Of a DNA stretch of 58,175 nt, positions 31,081-43,274 are shown in pieces. Where the stretch lies: the NCBI GenBank assembly GCA_902796025.1, contig CADBNW010000095.1, positions 1-58,175 on the forward strand. Direction: 5' to 3'. This DNA is from an uncultured Eubacteriales bacterium (lineage in GTDB: Bacteria > Bacillota > Clostridia > Christensenellales > Aristaeellaceae). The notes under the pieces were generated by a model. It saw only the letters and a program-made list of their open reading frames with translations. It had not been told where the DNA came from and did no database searches. Position numbers and translations under genes: made by a program. The first letter of the stretch is position 1; each line of letters starts with the position of its first letter.

Positions 31081-32091
31081 ATGATAGAGCTAAGGGACAT
31101 CTATGTGCGCTTTGGCGATTTTGAAGCGCTGCACGGCATCAACGTCGAGGTAAAGGAGGGCGAGTTTTTCACCTTTCTTGGCCCCTCCGGCTGCGGCAAG
31201 ACCACGACGCTGCGCACCATTACGGGCTTTATAGACCCCGCCGCCGGCAACGTCTTTGTAAACGGCAGCGACATCACGCGCGTCCCCATCGAAAAGCGCA
31301 ACATCGGCATCGTGTTCCAAAGCTACGCGCTGTTTCCCTCGATGACGGTATACAACAACATCGCCTTTGGACTCAAGATCCAAAAGCTCTCCAAAAAGGA
31401 GATCGACAAAAAGGTGCGGGACATCGCCCGCAAGGTAGACCTGTCAGATGAGCAGCTTGCAAAGGCCGTGAGCCAGCTTTCCGGCGGCCAGCAGCAGCGC
31501 GTGGCGATCGCCCGCGCGCTGGTGACGGATCCTGCGATCATCTGCATGGACGAGCCGCTTAGCAACCTTGACGCAAAGCTAAGAGTGCAGTTAAGAAACG
31601 AACTTAAGGCCATGCAGAAGGAGTTTGGCATCACCACCATCTACGTGACCCACGATCAGGAGGAAGCCCTTACCCTCTCCGACCGCATCGCGGTATTCAA
31701 CAAAGGCTACATCGAGCAAATCGGCACGCCAAATGAGATCTACAACCATTCCAAAACCGAATTTGTGTGCAATTTCATAGGCGATATCAATCCGCTCTCC
31801 GGCGAAATGGCAAAGAAACTGAATCTTTCGCTGGACGAACACCACTTTATCCGCCTTGAGCGCCTGCGCGTGAACCGGCCGGACGAATCCAGCCCCTTGA
31901 CCCTGCGCGGCACGATCAAGAGCGTGGAGTACTACGGATTGTATCTGAAATATTATATCGATATCGACGGCATCACGCTTAAGGCCGTGGAGAAAAACGA
32001 CGGCATCAGCATCTACCAGCCAGGGCAGGAGGTCACGGTATCGCTGCATCCCAGGGATATCATGAGCTACCCCGGCACCAAGGAGGCGTAA
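31081..32091 (+). CDS. ABC transporter ATP-binding protein (PotA/FbpC-like)
   Basis: A 336-residue importer ATPase: Walker [12 protein letters not shown]-loop in [11 protein letters not shown], signature [15 protein letters not shown], Walker [12 protein letters not shown] and H-loop [10 protein letters not shown], followed by a regulatory TOBE-like C-terminal region (about 240-336). It energises the adjacent permease. The ATG at 31081 has AAAAGGAG 8 nt upstream; an earlier in-frame start would cover that site. The next gene starts 1 nt after its stop. Confidence 0.93.
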   Translation: MIELRDIYVRFGDFEALHGINVEVKEGEFFTFLGPSGCGKTTTLRTITGFIDPAAGNVFVNGSDITRVPIEKRNIGIVFQSYALFPSMTVYNNIAFGLKIQKLSKKEIDKKVRDIARKVDLSDEQLAKAVSQLSGGQQQRVAIARALVTDPAIICMDEPLSNLDAKLRVQLRNELKAMQKEFGITTIYVTHDQEEALTLSDRIAVFNKGYIEQIGTPNEIYNHSKTEFVCNFIGDINPLSGEMAKKLNLSLDEHHFIRLERLRVNRPDESSPLTLRGTIKSVEYYGLYLKYYIDIDGITLKAVEKNDGISIYQPGQEVTVSLHPRDIMSYPGTKEA

Positions 32092-32092
32092 C

Positions 32093-34036
32093 ATGGTAAG
32101 CTACCGAAGCGCCGCTGAGGAAAGCGCGGGGATGAAGCTTGGCTCAAGGCTGGTAAAGGTATTCTTTATCGCGTTTTTTGTGGTGCTGATGCTGTGCTTT
32201 ATCATCATCCCCTGCATAAACACCATCGGCCAGATCTTTACGGCGGACAAAAGCGACCCGCTAAGCGTCATCCGCTTTTTCTTATCCGGCACGAAATATA
32301 AAAGCGTGCTCAACTCCCTGCTGCTGGCCGTGTGTCTTACGGTCACGGTAAATGTCGTGGGCATCAGCATCGTGCTGCTTACGGAGTACTTTGACATCAA
32401 GGGCGCAAAGATCCTTCGCCTTGGCTACATGACGACGCTCATCTATTCGGGCGTTGCGCTGGTCACGGGATATATGTTTCTGTACAATCACGACGGCATG
32501 GTGACCGGTTTTCTGGTAAAGATCTTTCCCGGCCTTGACAAGCGCTGGTTTACGGGCTTTTGGGCGGTACTGTTTACGATGACCTTTGCCTGTACCTCAA
32601 ACCACGCGCTGTTTTTGCGAAACGGCATCCGCGGGATCGACTATAATACCGTTGAGGCTGCAAGAAACCTTGGTGCAAAGCCCTTCAAGGTGCTTTTCAA
32701 GGTTGTCTTTCCGACCCTTCTGCCAACGCTTTTCAGCCTTACGGTCATGACCTTCATCACGGGCCTTTGCGCCATGAGCTCCCCCACGCTTTTGCAGTAC
32801 GACACCATCAATCCCGAGATCGTGCGCCTTGCCGGCTCCTCTGAGGCAAACGAAGCCTACCCCCAGGCGCGCGCGGCGCTGCTTAGCGTGATCCTTGCGC
32901 TTCTTACGATCGTGCTGCTTACGATCCTATCAAGCTACGAGCGCAAGGGGCACTATCTGTCCGTATCCAAAACGAAGGCAAAGCTGCAAAAGCAAAAGAT
33001 CACGAATCCCATTGCAAACGTCCTTGCCCACATCTACGCCTACGCCCTGTTTGTGATCTACATGACGCCTGTTGTGATGATCGTGCTGTTTGCCTTTCAG
33101 AACTGGGAGGCCGTGCGGCGCAAGGCGATCGACTGGAGCAGCTGGACCTTCATCAACTTTTTTGGCACCCAGCCCTCCCAGTATATGGACTACAAGGGCC
33201 GGGTAAAGAGCGTGGAAAACGGCATCACCGGCCTGTTTTCAAACGAAAAGACGCTGGGCGGCATAAGGCTGAGCTTCATCTTAAGCGCCATCGCGGCGGC
33301 CCTGGCCTGCGTGATCGTGGTGGTCGTGGTAAACTACATTTTCAAAAACAAGGGCAAAAAGCGCGCAACGGCCTTGGAATACTGTATGCTCCTGCCCTGG
33401 CTTTTGCCCACGGTGCTCATTTGCTACAGCTACCGCACCTTCTATAACTCAGACACCTGGCTGTCCCTGGGCTTTGCCGGGCACACGCTGATCGAAGGGA
33501 ACACCAACTTCTATACGCAAAACGTGCGGCTGCTGATCATAATGGCTTATACGGTGGTCAAGCTTCCCTTTGCGCTAAGGATGATAAAGGCGGCGTTTTA
33601 CGCCATCGACGAAGAACTTGAGGACGCCGCGCGGAACCTTGGAGCAAGCGGCCTTGTCACCTTCCTTCGGGTAAAGCTGCCGATCGTCTTGCCAAGCGTG
33701 CTTGCGGTATTTGCGCTTAACTTCAACTCTCTGTTCACCGAGTACGATATGTCTGCCACCTTCCAGTCGCCGCACGCGATCAGCTACGCCATGGTCATAC
33801 AGCAGGGCATGAACGAGCCGGAGGGCACCTACGGCCTCAACATGAACGCCACTGGCCGCCGCTGCGCGAGCACGGTCTTCATCATGGTGCTGAGTGGCCT
33901 TATCCTCTATCTCGTCTACGGTGTCGGCGCGCGGGATCTTGGCGACCGGCTGGCGCTAAAGGAAAAGCGCCGCAAGCGCCTGAAAAAGCTGACCGGCATT
34001 TTTTCCCGAAAACAAAAGGAGCAAAGCGCAAAATAA
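32093..34036 (+). CDS. Fused double ABC permease (FbpB/PhnU type)
   Basis: A 647-residue membrane protein with two permease halves in one chain, as in iron (FbpB) and phosphonate-type importers. About 12 membrane segments are visible, and each half has an EAA loop: VEAARNLGAKPFKVLFKVV in the first and LEDAARNLGASGLVTFLRV in the second. It forms the whole membrane channel for the binding protein and ATPase just upstream. AAGGAGG lies in the end of the ATPase gene; one base separates stop and start. The C-terminus is strongly basic. Confidence 0.93.
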   Translation: MVSYRSAAEESAGMKLGSRLVKVFFIAFFVVLMLCFIIIPCINTIGQIFTADKSDPLSVIRFFLSGTKYKSVLNSLLLAVCLTVTVNVVGISIVLLTEYFDIKGAKILRLGYMTTLIYSGVALVTGYMFLYNHDGMVTGFLVKIFPGLDKRWFTGFWAVLFTMTFACTSNHALFLRNGIRGIDYNTVEAARNLGAKPFKVLFKVVFPTLLPTLFSLTVMTFITGLCAMSSPTLLQYDTINPEIVRLAGSSEANEAYPQARAALLSVILALLTIVLLTILSSYERKGHYLSVSKTKAKLQKQKITNPIANVLAHIYAYALFVIYMTPVVMIVLFAFQNWEAVRRKAIDWSSWTFINFFGTQPSQYMDYKGRVKSVENGITGLFSNEKTLGGIRLSFILSAIAAALACVIVVVVVNYIFKNKGKKRATALEYCMLLPWLLPTVLICYSYRTFYNSDTWLSLGFAGHTLIEGNTNFYTQNVRLLIIMAYTVVKLPFALRMIKAAFYAIDEELEDAARNLGASGLVTFLRVKLPIVLPSVLAVFALNFNSLFTEYDMSATFQSPHAISYAMVIQQGMNEPEGTYGLNMNATGRRCASTVFIMVLSGLILYLVYGVGARDLGDRLALKEKRRKRLKKLTGIFSRKQKEQSAK

Positions 34037-34047
34037 GCGCAAAAATC

Positions 34048-34503
34048 ATGCAAAAGACAAGTCTTATCTACGTGGAGCAGGATGGAAAGTACCTGATGCT
34101 CCACCGCGTCTCCAAGAAAAATGATCCCAACCACGATAAGTGGATCGGCGTGGGCGGCAAGTTCGAGCCCGGCGAAACGGCCCAGGAATGCGCAAAGCGC
34201 GAAATGCTTGAGGAAACGGGCCTTACCGCCCTGTCGCTTGAATACCGCGGCATCGTGGACTTCTACTGCGACGTAGCTACCGACGAGGAAATGCACCTGT
34301 TCACCTGCACCCGCTTTAGCGGAACGATCCAGCCCTGCGACGAGGGCGTGCTGGAATGGGTGGAAAAAACGCGCGTAAATGAGCTTCATCTCTGGGAAGG
34401 CGATAAGATCTTCCTCAAGCTGCTTGCGGAGGACGCGCCGTTTTTCCATCTTGAGCTTAAGTACGAGGGCGACAGGCTGGCAAGCAGCAAGATGCTGCCG
34501 TAG
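34048..34503 (+). CDS. Nudix hydrolase (MutT-like)
   Basis: A 151-residue Nudix protein with a complete Nudix box, GGKFEPGETAQECAKREM followed by LEETGL, and a preceding WIGVGG. It hydrolyses a nucleoside diphosphate linked to X; closest in style to 8-oxo-dGTP diphosphatases of Firmicutes (LIYVEQDGKYLMLHRVSKK). It lies 11 nt after the permease gene and appears cotranscribed, though its link to transport is unclear. The upstream ribosome site is weak (GCGCAAAAATC region), so translational coupling is likely. Confidence 0.9.
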   Translation: MQKTSLIYVEQDGKYLMLHRVSKKNDPNHDKWIGVGGKFEPGETAQECAKREMLEETGLTALSLEYRGIVDFYCDVATDEEMHLFTCTRFSGTIQPCDEGVLEWVEKTRVNELHLWEGDKIFLKLLAEDAPFFHLELKYEGDRLASSKMLP

Positions 34504-34521
34504 GCCCCTTTGGAGGCGCAA

Positions 34522-35424
34522 ATGTTTGATATCAAAATAGGCACCGTGCTGCCGGTAGAGCACGCGCTTGAAATGCTGCCGCTTCTAAAGCCCCTTGGCT
34601 TTGAAGGGTACGAGCTAACTTGCGGCCATTATTTTGCCGGGCACGACATCCGTGAAAGCGCAAAAGCGCTGATGGATGCCGCTGAGGGCCTGCCCTTTTC
34701 CGCCCTGGGCTGTTACGGGAACACGCTTTCGGATGATATAACGCTTAGCGAAATAAAACGCCTGATCGATAATGCGCGGCATTTTGGCTGCGCCACAGTC
34801 TCGCTGTTTGCCGGGGCGATGGAGGGCGTATCGGTGGAGCAAAGCATTCCCGCGTTCCAAAAAGTATTTAAAGAGCTTTGCGCCCTGGCAAAGGATCAGG
34901 GCGTGACGCTGGCCATCGAAAACTGCCCCATGGGCACCAGCTGGAAAAGGGGCGGCGGGCAGAACATCGCCTATTGCCCCGACGCCTGGACGCTGCTGTT
35001 TGACGCGGTGCCGGACGACTGTCTTGGCCTTGAATGGGAGCCCTGTCACGCGCTGATGCAGCTGATGGACCCGATCAGCCAATTGCGCGCCTGGGCCAAA
35101 AAGGTCAGGCACGTGCACGGCAAAGACGGCACTGTGGCCTGGGACGTGCTGCGCGCCCACGGCACAGACAGCGGTGTTCCCTTCCGCTGGAATCGCACGC
35201 CCGGCTTTGGCGACACCAACTGGAACGACGTGTGCACGATCCTTTTGATGAACGGCTACGAGGGCTTTATCGATATCGAGGGTTACCACGACCCCGTATA
35301 CTATGATACCGCCGAGTGGAGCGCGCAAAAGCGCGCGCTGGACTATCTTAAGGACTGCAGGGGCGGGCGGGAATACTTCGACTGTCCCGTCTACCGCGGC
35401 TATCAGACGCCTAAAAAGAAATAA
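34522..35424 (+). CDS. Sugar phosphate isomerase/epimerase-like TIM-barrel protein
   Basis: A 300-residue member of the xylose-isomerase-like/AP-endonuclease-2 TIM-barrel family: LLKPLGFEGYELTCGH, LAIENCPMG, LGLEWEPCHAL, KVRHVHGKDG and GFIDIEGYHDPVY contain the acidic and histidine metal ligands typical of the group. Such enzymes isomerise, epimerise or cleave sugars and inositols. The ATG at 34522 is chosen because TTGGAGG sits just upstream; a TTG start at 34510 would overlap it. It is part of the long plus-strand operon. Reaction unknown. Confidence 0.85.
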   Translation: MFDIKIGTVLPVEHALEMLPLLKPLGFEGYELTCGHYFAGHDIRESAKALMDAAEGLPFSALGCYGNTLSDDITLSEIKRLIDNARHFGCATVSLFAGAMEGVSVEQSIPAFQKVFKELCALAKDQGVTLAIENCPMGTSWKRGGGQNIAYCPDAWTLLFDAVPDDCLGLEWEPCHALMQLMDPISQLRAWAKKVRHVHGKDGTVAWDVLRAHGTDSGVPFRWNRTPGFGDTNWNDVCTILLMNGYEGFIDIEGYHDPVYYDTAEWSAQKRALDYLKDCRGGREYFDCPVYRGYQTPKKK

Positions 35425-35443
35425 CTCACCACAGGAGCAATCG

Positions 35444-36193
35444 ATGAAATCCTATACTCAGCATTTTCGTATCCTCACCCGGGACTGCGACGGAAACGGA
35501 GCCTGGCGCGTCGGCGCTATCCTCGAGACCTTTCAGGAGCTTGCGGGCGCGCACTGCACCCATCTTGGCTGCGGCCGGGACGAGCTGCTTCGCCGCCATG
35601 TGGCCTGGGTGCTTTTGCGCACGCATCTTGAAATGCAGCGCTATCCGCATATCGGCGACGAAGTGACCGTCGAGACCTTCCACATGAACGCGCGCCACGG
35701 CCTGTTTCCAAGATACTTTATCATACGAAACACAAATAACGAGACCCTTGGCGTCTGCTCGAGCGCCTGGACGCTTTTGAACCTGGATACCCGTCAGGCC
35801 GTCCTCGACCCGGAGATCGAAAGCATGCTTCCGGACAACAGCGACATGCAGCCGCCTCTTCGTCTGCCGGGCGCGGTCAAAACCCCGCAGGATGCCTGGG
35901 AGCAGCAGCTTTGCTATACCCCGCAATACACGGACCTTGACGCCAACGGGCACATGAACAACGCAAAGTACGCGGATCTGTTTTGCAATACCCTGGGTAT
36001 AGAAGCGCTTCGCGCAAGCGAGATCCAGGCGCTTACCCTGATCTACGCAAGCGAAGTAAAGCCCGGCGAAACGCTGCACCTAACGCTGCACAGCGCAAGC
36101 GATGCCTGCAGGCTGCAGGGCCTTTTAAACGGCAAACCCGCAATCGATGTAAGCTGTTTGCTTCGCGCGCGGCTGGAAAGGGGGCAGTATTAA
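35444..36193 (+). CDS. Acyl-ACP thioesterase
   Basis: A 249-residue double-hotdog protein of the acyl-ACP thioesterase (FatA/FatB-like) family, which releases free fatty acids from acyl carrier protein. The N-terminal hotdog has RVGAILETFQELAGAH and AWVLLRTHLEMQRYP; the second contains the conserved DLDANGHMNNAKYAD, with Asn and His near the active site. The ATG at 35444 follows CAGGAG at 6 nt; longer in-frame extension would run through the preceding gene. The following gene starts immediately at its stop codon. Confidence 0.9.
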   Translation: MKSYTQHFRILTRDCDGNGAWRVGAILETFQELAGAHCTHLGCGRDELLRRHVAWVLLRTHLEMQRYPHIGDEVTVETFHMNARHGLFPRYFIIRNTNNETLGVCSSAWTLLNLDTRQAVLDPEIESMLPDNSDMQPPLRLPGAVKTPQDAWEQQLCYTPQYTDLDANGHMNNAKYADLFCNTLGIEALRASEIQALTLIYASEVKPGETLHLTLHSASDACRLQGLLNGKPAIDVSCLLRARLERGQY

Positions 36194-38523
<2,330 letters not shown>

Positions 38524-38589
38524 GAATTAGAGACTCACTTTTCAGCGTAAGCCTGTGAGGCTTCTTTGCGCTCATCCGCGCACGACATT

Positions 38590-38627
38590 AAACAAACCGG
38601 GAAGCAGCTTAGCCTCCCGGTTTGTTT
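38590..38627. terminator. Bidirectional intrinsic terminator
   Basis: A perfect 13-bp stem (AAACAAACCGGGA with TCCCGGTTTGTTT) between converging genes, with A/T runs on both sides. It can serve the esterase operon and prfB-tsaD. Confidence 0.9.
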
Positions 38628-38640
38628 TAAAAGGTCCGCT

Positions 38641-39705
38641 CTATTGCTCGATCAAACGGATCGAGGGCTGGGCGTTCAGGTCCAGATTTGCGATCTCGCC
38701 GTTCATCAGCCGGTAAAAGCCAGCCGCGCCGATCATCGCCGCGTTGTCGGTGCAAAGCGCCGGGGCCGGCATCGATACCTCAAGCCCCATCTCGCCGCCG
38801 CGCCTTAGCGCCTCGCGCCGCAGCAGGCGGTTTGAAGCAACGCCTCCTGCCAGGGCAAGCTTTTTTGCGCCGCTGTCCTTTACGGCAAGCATCGTTCTGT
38901 CCATCAGCGCGTCCACGACGGCCTTTCTGAAGGAAGCCGCCCAGTCCGCAGCGTTTACCTCGCCGCCTGCCTGCCGGATGCTGTGCGCCTGATTGATGAC
39001 GGCGGTCTTTAGGCCGCTGAAGGAAAAGTCATACTTTCCCTCCGTGTGCATTTTGGGAAAGTGATACCTTTCGGCGTTTCCCTCCTCGGCAAGCTTATCC
39101 AAAAGCGGCCCGCCGGGATAAGGGATGTTCAAAACGCGCGCGACCTTGTCAAAGGCCTCCCCCGCAGCGTCGTCCACCGTCCTGCCAAGCAGCTCGTACT
39201 TTCCGTAGCGGGTCACATTCACGATGTGGCTGTGCCCGCCGCTTGCAACAAGACACACAAAGGGCGGCTCCAGCGTCGGGCTTTGGATAAAGTTTGCGCT
39301 CACGTGCCCCTCGATGTGGTTTACTGCGATCAGCGGCACGTCCAGCGCGTAGGCAAGCGCCTTTGCAAAGCTAACGCCGGTAAGCAGCGCGCCGACCAGG
39401 CCAGGACCAAAGGTCACAGCCACGGCGCTTATGTCCTTTTGCTCGATCCCCGCGTGCAAAAGCGCGTTTTCATACAGGGGCGACAGCGCCTCCACGTGCA
39501 TACGAGATGCGATTTCCGGCACCACGCCGCCGTAGAGGGCGTGAATGTCGATCTGGCTTGCGATCTCGTTTGCAAGCACCCTTCGGCCGTCCTGCACCAC
39601 GGCCACGGCTGTTTCGTCGCAGCTGGATTCGATGGCCAGGATCGTGGCGCTCTTTTGTGCGATCAGCGCGTCTGCCTTTTTACGCGTTCTTTCGATATAG
39701 CTCAT
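38641..39705 (-). CDS. tsaD: tRNA N6-adenosine threonylcarbamoyltransferase
   Basis: A 354-residue TsaD/Kae1/Qri7 protein that transfers the threonylcarbamoyl group to A37 of ANN-decoding tRNAs. Conserved features: AIESSCDETAVAVV, the metal-binding His130-x3-His134 in NHIEGHVSAN, LVASGGHS, LGRTVDDAAGEAFDKVAR and ALAGGVASNRLLR. It begins 1 nt after the prfB stop and is cotranscribed. A short N-terminal extension (about 20 residues) precedes the usual start region. Confidence 0.96.
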   Translation of the reverse strand: MSYIERTRKKADALIAQKSATILAIESSCDETAVAVVQDGRRVLANEIASQIDIHALYGGVVPEIASRMHVEALSPLYENALLHAGIEQKDISAVAVTFGPGLVGALLTGVSFAKALAYALDVPLIAVNHIEGHVSANFIQSPTLEPPFVCLVASGGHSHIVNVTRYGKYELLGRTVDDAAGEAFDKVARVLNIPYPGGPLLDKLAEEGNAERYHFPKMHTEGKYDFSFSGLKTAVINQAHSIRQAGGEVNAADWAASFRKAVVDALMDRTMLAVKDSGAKKLALAGGVASNRLLRREALRRGGEMGLEVSMPAPALCTDNAAMIGAAGFYRLMNGEIANLDLNAQPSIRLIEQ

Positions 39706-39706
39706 A

Positions 39707-40804
39707 TTACAGCTTCTGCAAATACGCGGTCACAAAGCCCTCGAGGTCGCCGTCCATCACGTCGTCGATGGCGCCGGTCTCGTAGCCTGTGCGGTGATCC
39801 TTTACCAAGGTATAGGGCTGGAAGACGTAGGAACGGATCTGGCTGCCCCATTCGATCTTCTTAAGCTCGCCCTTGACCTCGCCCATCAGCTCCTGGCGCT
39901 TTTGCTCCTGCAATTCAGCAAGGCGCGCGCGCAGCATTCTAAAGCAGGTCTCCTTGTTTTGCACCTGGCTGCGCTCGTTTTGGCACTGCACCACGATGCC
40001 GGTGGGCAGGTGGGTGATGCGCACGGCGCTGTCGGTTCTGTTTACGTGCTGGCCGCCCTTGCCGCTTGCGCGATAGGTGTCGATCCTGAGGTCGTCCGGC
40101 TCGATTGGGATCTCGCCCTCATCCTCGATGACCGGAGCCACGTCCAAAGATGCAAAGGAGGTATGCCGCCTTGCCGCCGCGTCAAATGGCGAAATGCGTA
40201 CCAATCGGTGTACGCCCCTTTCGCTCTTCATAAAGCCGTAGGTAAAGTCTCCCGTTACCTCCCAGGTCACGCTCTTTATGCCCGCCTCGTCGCCGTCCAA
40301 TAAGTCCAGCTCGCGCACGGTAAAGCCCATGCGCTCGGCAAAGCGCGTGTACATGCGGTAGAGCATCTGCGTCCAGTCCTGCGCCTCGGTGCCGCCCGCG
40401 CCCGCGTGCAGCGACAGGATGCAGTCGCAATTGTCGTACTGGCCGGTAAGCAGGGTCGTAAGCTTTAACTGCTCCATCTCCTCGCGCAAAAGCTTGAGCT
40501 CCTTGGAGATGTCGCCCGCCATTTCGTCGCCGCCCTCTTCTTCGCTAAGCTCCAGCATGACCTCCACGTCCTCAAGACGCGAGCACAGCGACTCATAGTG
40601 CTTGATCCTGTTTTCGCAGGAGCGCATCTGCTTGTTGACCCTCTGCGCGCGCTCCACGTCGTCCCAGAAGCCGTCCGAGGCCATGTCCTCCTGGTACTCT
40701 ATCAACTGCTCGCGCAAAAGCGGTATGTTCAGCGACTTTTCCGTGTCGTGCAGCATTTCGGTAAGGCTGGTGATCTCCTGCCTGAAAACTTCAAACTCGT
40801 ACAT
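39707..40804 (-). CDS. prfB: Peptide chain release factor 2, continuous frame
   Basis: A 365-residue RF2 that reads UGA and UAA stop codons. The SPF recognition motif is in [12 protein letters not shown] (205-207) and the peptidyl hydrolysis GGQ motif in [14 protein letters not shown] (250-252). It is encoded in one open frame: near codon 25, where most bacteria have the autoregulatory CTT TGA C frameshift site, this gene reads TCG CTG AAC ATA with no stop. Start at 40804 behind GGAGGAG. A perfect consensus promoter lies at 40846-40874. First gene of prfB-tsaD. Confidence 0.96.
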   Translation of the reverse strand: MYEFEVFRQEITSLTEMLHDTEKSLNIPLLREQLIEYQEDMASDGFWDDVERAQRVNKQMRSCENRIKHYESLCSRLEDVEVMLELSEEEGGDEMAGDISKELKLLREEMEQLKLTTLLTGQYDNCDCILSLHAGAGGTEAQDWTQMLYRMYTRFAERMGFTVRELDLLDGDEAGIKSVTWEVTGDFTYGFMKSERGVHRLVRISPFDAAARRHTSFASLDVAPVIEDEGEIPIEPDDLRIDTYRASGKGGQHVNRTDSAVRITHLPTGIVVQCQNERSQVQNKETCFRMLRARLAELQEQKRQELMGEVKGELKKIEWGSQIRSYVFQPYTLVKDHRTGYETGAIDDVMDGDLEGFVTAYLQKL

Positions 40805-40845
40805 AGCTCCTCCGCTTGTATCTTAAATCAACCATTATCAGTGTA

Positions 40846-40874
40846 ATTATAGGGGTTCTGCGGGCGCGTGTCAA
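40846..40874 (-). promoter_or_regulatory. Perfect consensus promoter of prfB-tsaD
   Basis: On the minus strand, TTGACA (40869-40874) and TATAAT (40846-40851), spacing 17 bp, about 40 nt upstream of the prfB start. Matches the housekeeping consensus at all twelve positions. Confidence 0.85.
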
Positions 40875-40927
40875 GTTCGCGCGCGTTTCACTTTGTCTTT
40901 TCCGCGGGAAAGGCTTGCGTTCTTATT

Positions 40928-43111
40928 TCAGCGCCGCTTTGGCACGATCGCCCTGTCGCAGATGTACAGCATAGCCGGAAGCCCCAGCAGCACCATCACA
41001 AGCGAGAAAAACGCGCCGCTTGCCACCAGCAGGCCGATGCCGGAGATATAGAATACGCTGCACACCAAGCCGATTGCAAGCCCCGCCGCAAACAGGATAA
41101 GGCCACTGGTAAAGATCGTGGGCAGCGAATGCTGCATGGCTAAGATCAGCGCTTCCCGCCTGTCCTGCTGGGATCTTTGCCTTAGATAGTTCGTGGTCAG
41201 CAAAATGCCGTAATCGATGGTCGCGCCCATCTGGATCGCAAGGCAGATAAGGTAGCTGATAAAAAAGATGCTGCGCCCTGCCGGGACGGAGAGCGAGGTA
41301 TTGATCCACGCCGCGCCCTGGATCGCGCACACCAACAGCAGTGGGATCATAAACGAGCGGAACGAGACGCACACGATCAAAAACAGCGCCGCGATGGTGA
41401 TGAGGTTCACCTTCATAAGATCCGAGGAAAAGGCGTTGGAGATGTCATACACGCTCATATTGACGCCCGTAAGCCCCGTGCCGCCTTCGGGATAATGCTT
41501 TTTGAGGAGGTCCAAAAATTCCTCCATCAGCCTGTGATTTTCAGGGCTGTGACTGGGCACGTCGATCTGCAAAATGAGGCGGGAGTAGTCGCCGCTCAAA
41601 AACATCTGCTTAGCAAAATCGCCAAGGCGCTTGAGCCTTGCTACGTCCGCGTTTGCGGGCATCAGCTCGTATGCGCGATCCAGCAGCACGTCGCCCCGCA
41701 CGCGCTCCCCTTCCCCCAAAATGCCAAAGTATCCCGCCACTAAAAAGCGATTGATCCCAAGCATTTGAGATACGTCGTCCACCGTGTAATAGCGTATGAC
41801 CGCTTCGCCCGTGGTGAGGATGGACGCAACATCCGTAACAGCGGGGCGGTTTTCGATCGTAAGGCGTTTAAAGTCCTCGACCAGCGCCCTTTGGCGTTCA
41901 AAATCTTCATCGCTGTCCCCGGAGGGCACCAGTGCCACCAGCGAATTGTTTTCGCCGTAGAGGCGCGACAATAGCCTTTCGCCGTCTGAATAATTGTCGC
42001 CCATAAAGCTGTAGGTGATGCTGTTTTGCAGTATCCCTGCGGCAATGGCGGCAACGATCAGCAGCGCCGGTATGAGATAGCAAAAGGGCTTTTTTGTGGC
42101 CAGCCGTCCAAGCGCCTGTCCGCCAAGGGGCAGGGGCTTATGGCGCGTTTTTGTAAGGCCTTTGGAGAACATCAGAATAAGCGCCGGCATCAGCGTAAAC
42201 ACGCTCAGCATGCTTATCACGATGCCCTTGGAAAGCACGATGCCGATATCAAAGCCGATCGTAAAGGACATAAACATCAGCGACACAAGCCCCGCGATGG
42301 TGGTGAGGGCCGAGGAGCTGATGGGCATCAGCTGGCGCGAAAGCGCAAGGCGCATGGCGTCCATTTCGTCCACGCCCGCGTCCCGGATATCGAAATAGCT
42401 GTGCAAGAGCATGATGGAGTAGTCCATGCATAGGGCAAGCTGCAATATGGCGCATACCGCATAGGTAACGAAGGAAATGGACGGAAAGATAAAGTTCGTG
42501 CCCATGTTCAAAAGGATGGACGCTGCAATCACCAACCCAAACAGCAAAGGCTCTATGTAGGAATGTCCCGTTAAAAACAGTACGCCGATCACCACGACCG
42601 CCGCGATCAGCATGACGATCGGGATCTCTGTGCCAAGCGCCTTTTCAACCTCGAGCGTCTGCGCGGCATTTCCGCTGAAGGTGAAAGCGCCCGCGCCAGG
42701 AAGCTGGCTGAGCGTGCTTTTGAGATCCGTCGTAAACGCTACCGGATCCTCGCAGTCCAGGTAGATCACGATCCGCTCGTAGCGGCTGCCGCCCTCGCGC
42801 TTTAAATCATTTTCCGGGTCGTACAGGGCGATCATCGCGCCTTCCATGTCGCTGATTTGATCGGCCAGATCATTTGCAGCGCCCTCCGGCCAGTTTTCAA
42901 GCAGCAGGGTCAGCGTTTCGGTGGCGCCGAACTTTTGCGTCATCAGCTCCAGGCTTTGGCGCGTCATGGTGCTTTCGCTGAGATACGAGGTAAAGTCGTA
43001 ATTGATCGTGGTTTTGCCCATCGTAAAAACGCTCAAGGCGCAAAGCAGCACAAACAGCGCCAGGATCATCCATCGGCGCTTTACGACAAATGAGGCAAAT
43101 CGATCAGCCAT
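40928..43111 (-). CDS. MMPL/RND-family exporter
   Basis: A 727-residue membrane protein of the MMPL (RND superfamily) type: about 12 membrane helices in two similar halves, each with a large external loop after the first helix. Typical segments are ALCMDYSIMLLHSYFDIRDAG in the first half and QMGATIDYGILLTTNY in the second, with the helix-4-region Asp of each half. Relatives export lipids, siderophores or antibiotics using proton flow. No regulator or partner is next to it, so the cargo is unknown. It starts behind AGGGAG. Confidence 0.9.
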   Translation of the reverse strand: MADRFASFVVKRRWMILALFVLLCALSVFTMGKTTINYDFTSYLSESTMTRQSLELMTQKFGATETLTLLLENWPEGAANDLADQISDMEGAMIALYDPENDLKREGGSRYERIVIYLDCEDPVAFTTDLKSTLSQLPGAGAFTFSGNAAQTLEVEKALGTEIPIVMLIAAVVVIGVLFLTGHSYIEPLLFGLVIAASILLNMGTNFIFPSISFVTYAVCAILQLALCMDYSIMLLHSYFDIRDAGVDEMDAMRLALSRQLMPISSSALTTIAGLVSLMFMSFTIGFDIGIVLSKGIVISMLSVFTLMPALILMFSKGLTKTRHKPLPLGGQALGRLATKKPFCYLIPALLIVAAIAAGILQNSITYSFMGDNYSDGERLLSRLYGENNSLVALVPSGDSDEDFERQRALVEDFKRLTIENRPAVTDVASILTTGEAVIRYYTVDDVSQMLGINRFLVAGYFGILGEGERVRGDVLLDRAYELMPANADVARLKRLGDFAKQMFLSGDYSRLILQIDVPSHSPENHRLMEEFLDLLKKHYPEGGTGLTGVNMSVYDISNAFSSDLMKVNLITIAALFLIVCVSFRSFMIPLLLVCAIQGAAWINTSLSVPAGRSIFFISYLICLAIQMGATIDYGILLTTNYLRQRSQQDRREALILAMQHSLPTIFTSGLILFAAGLAIGLVCSVFYISGIGLLVASGAFFSLVMVLLGLPAMLYICDRAIVPKRR

Positions 43112-43160
43112 GCGTTGCTCCCTTCGCGTTTTCAGGCAATAGTTTTCATAAAGCCTTGCT

Positions 43161-43190
43161 ATATTACCGCATCCTCTGCCCCAGGCGCAA
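43161..43190 (-). promoter_or_regulatory. Candidate promoter of the MMPL exporter
   Basis: TTGCGC (43185-43190) and TAATAT (43161-43166) on the minus strand, spacing 18 bp, about 50 nt upstream of the start. Moderate match. Confidence 0.4.
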
Positions 43191-43227
43191 GCGAAATCTT
43201 GTAAGAAAAGATAAAAATCTGAATTTA

Positions 43228-43255
43228 CAAAAAACCGGAGGGCTTCAAACCCTCC
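43228..43255 (-). terminator. Intrinsic terminator of the DUF2975/DUF4173 operon
   Basis: A 6-7-6 hairpin (GGAGGG/CCCTCC, 43237-43255) followed on the minus strand by GGTTTTTTG. Lies just past the stop at 43275. Confidence 0.8.
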
Positions 43256-43274
43256 AGCCTTAGACCCGTTCAGA

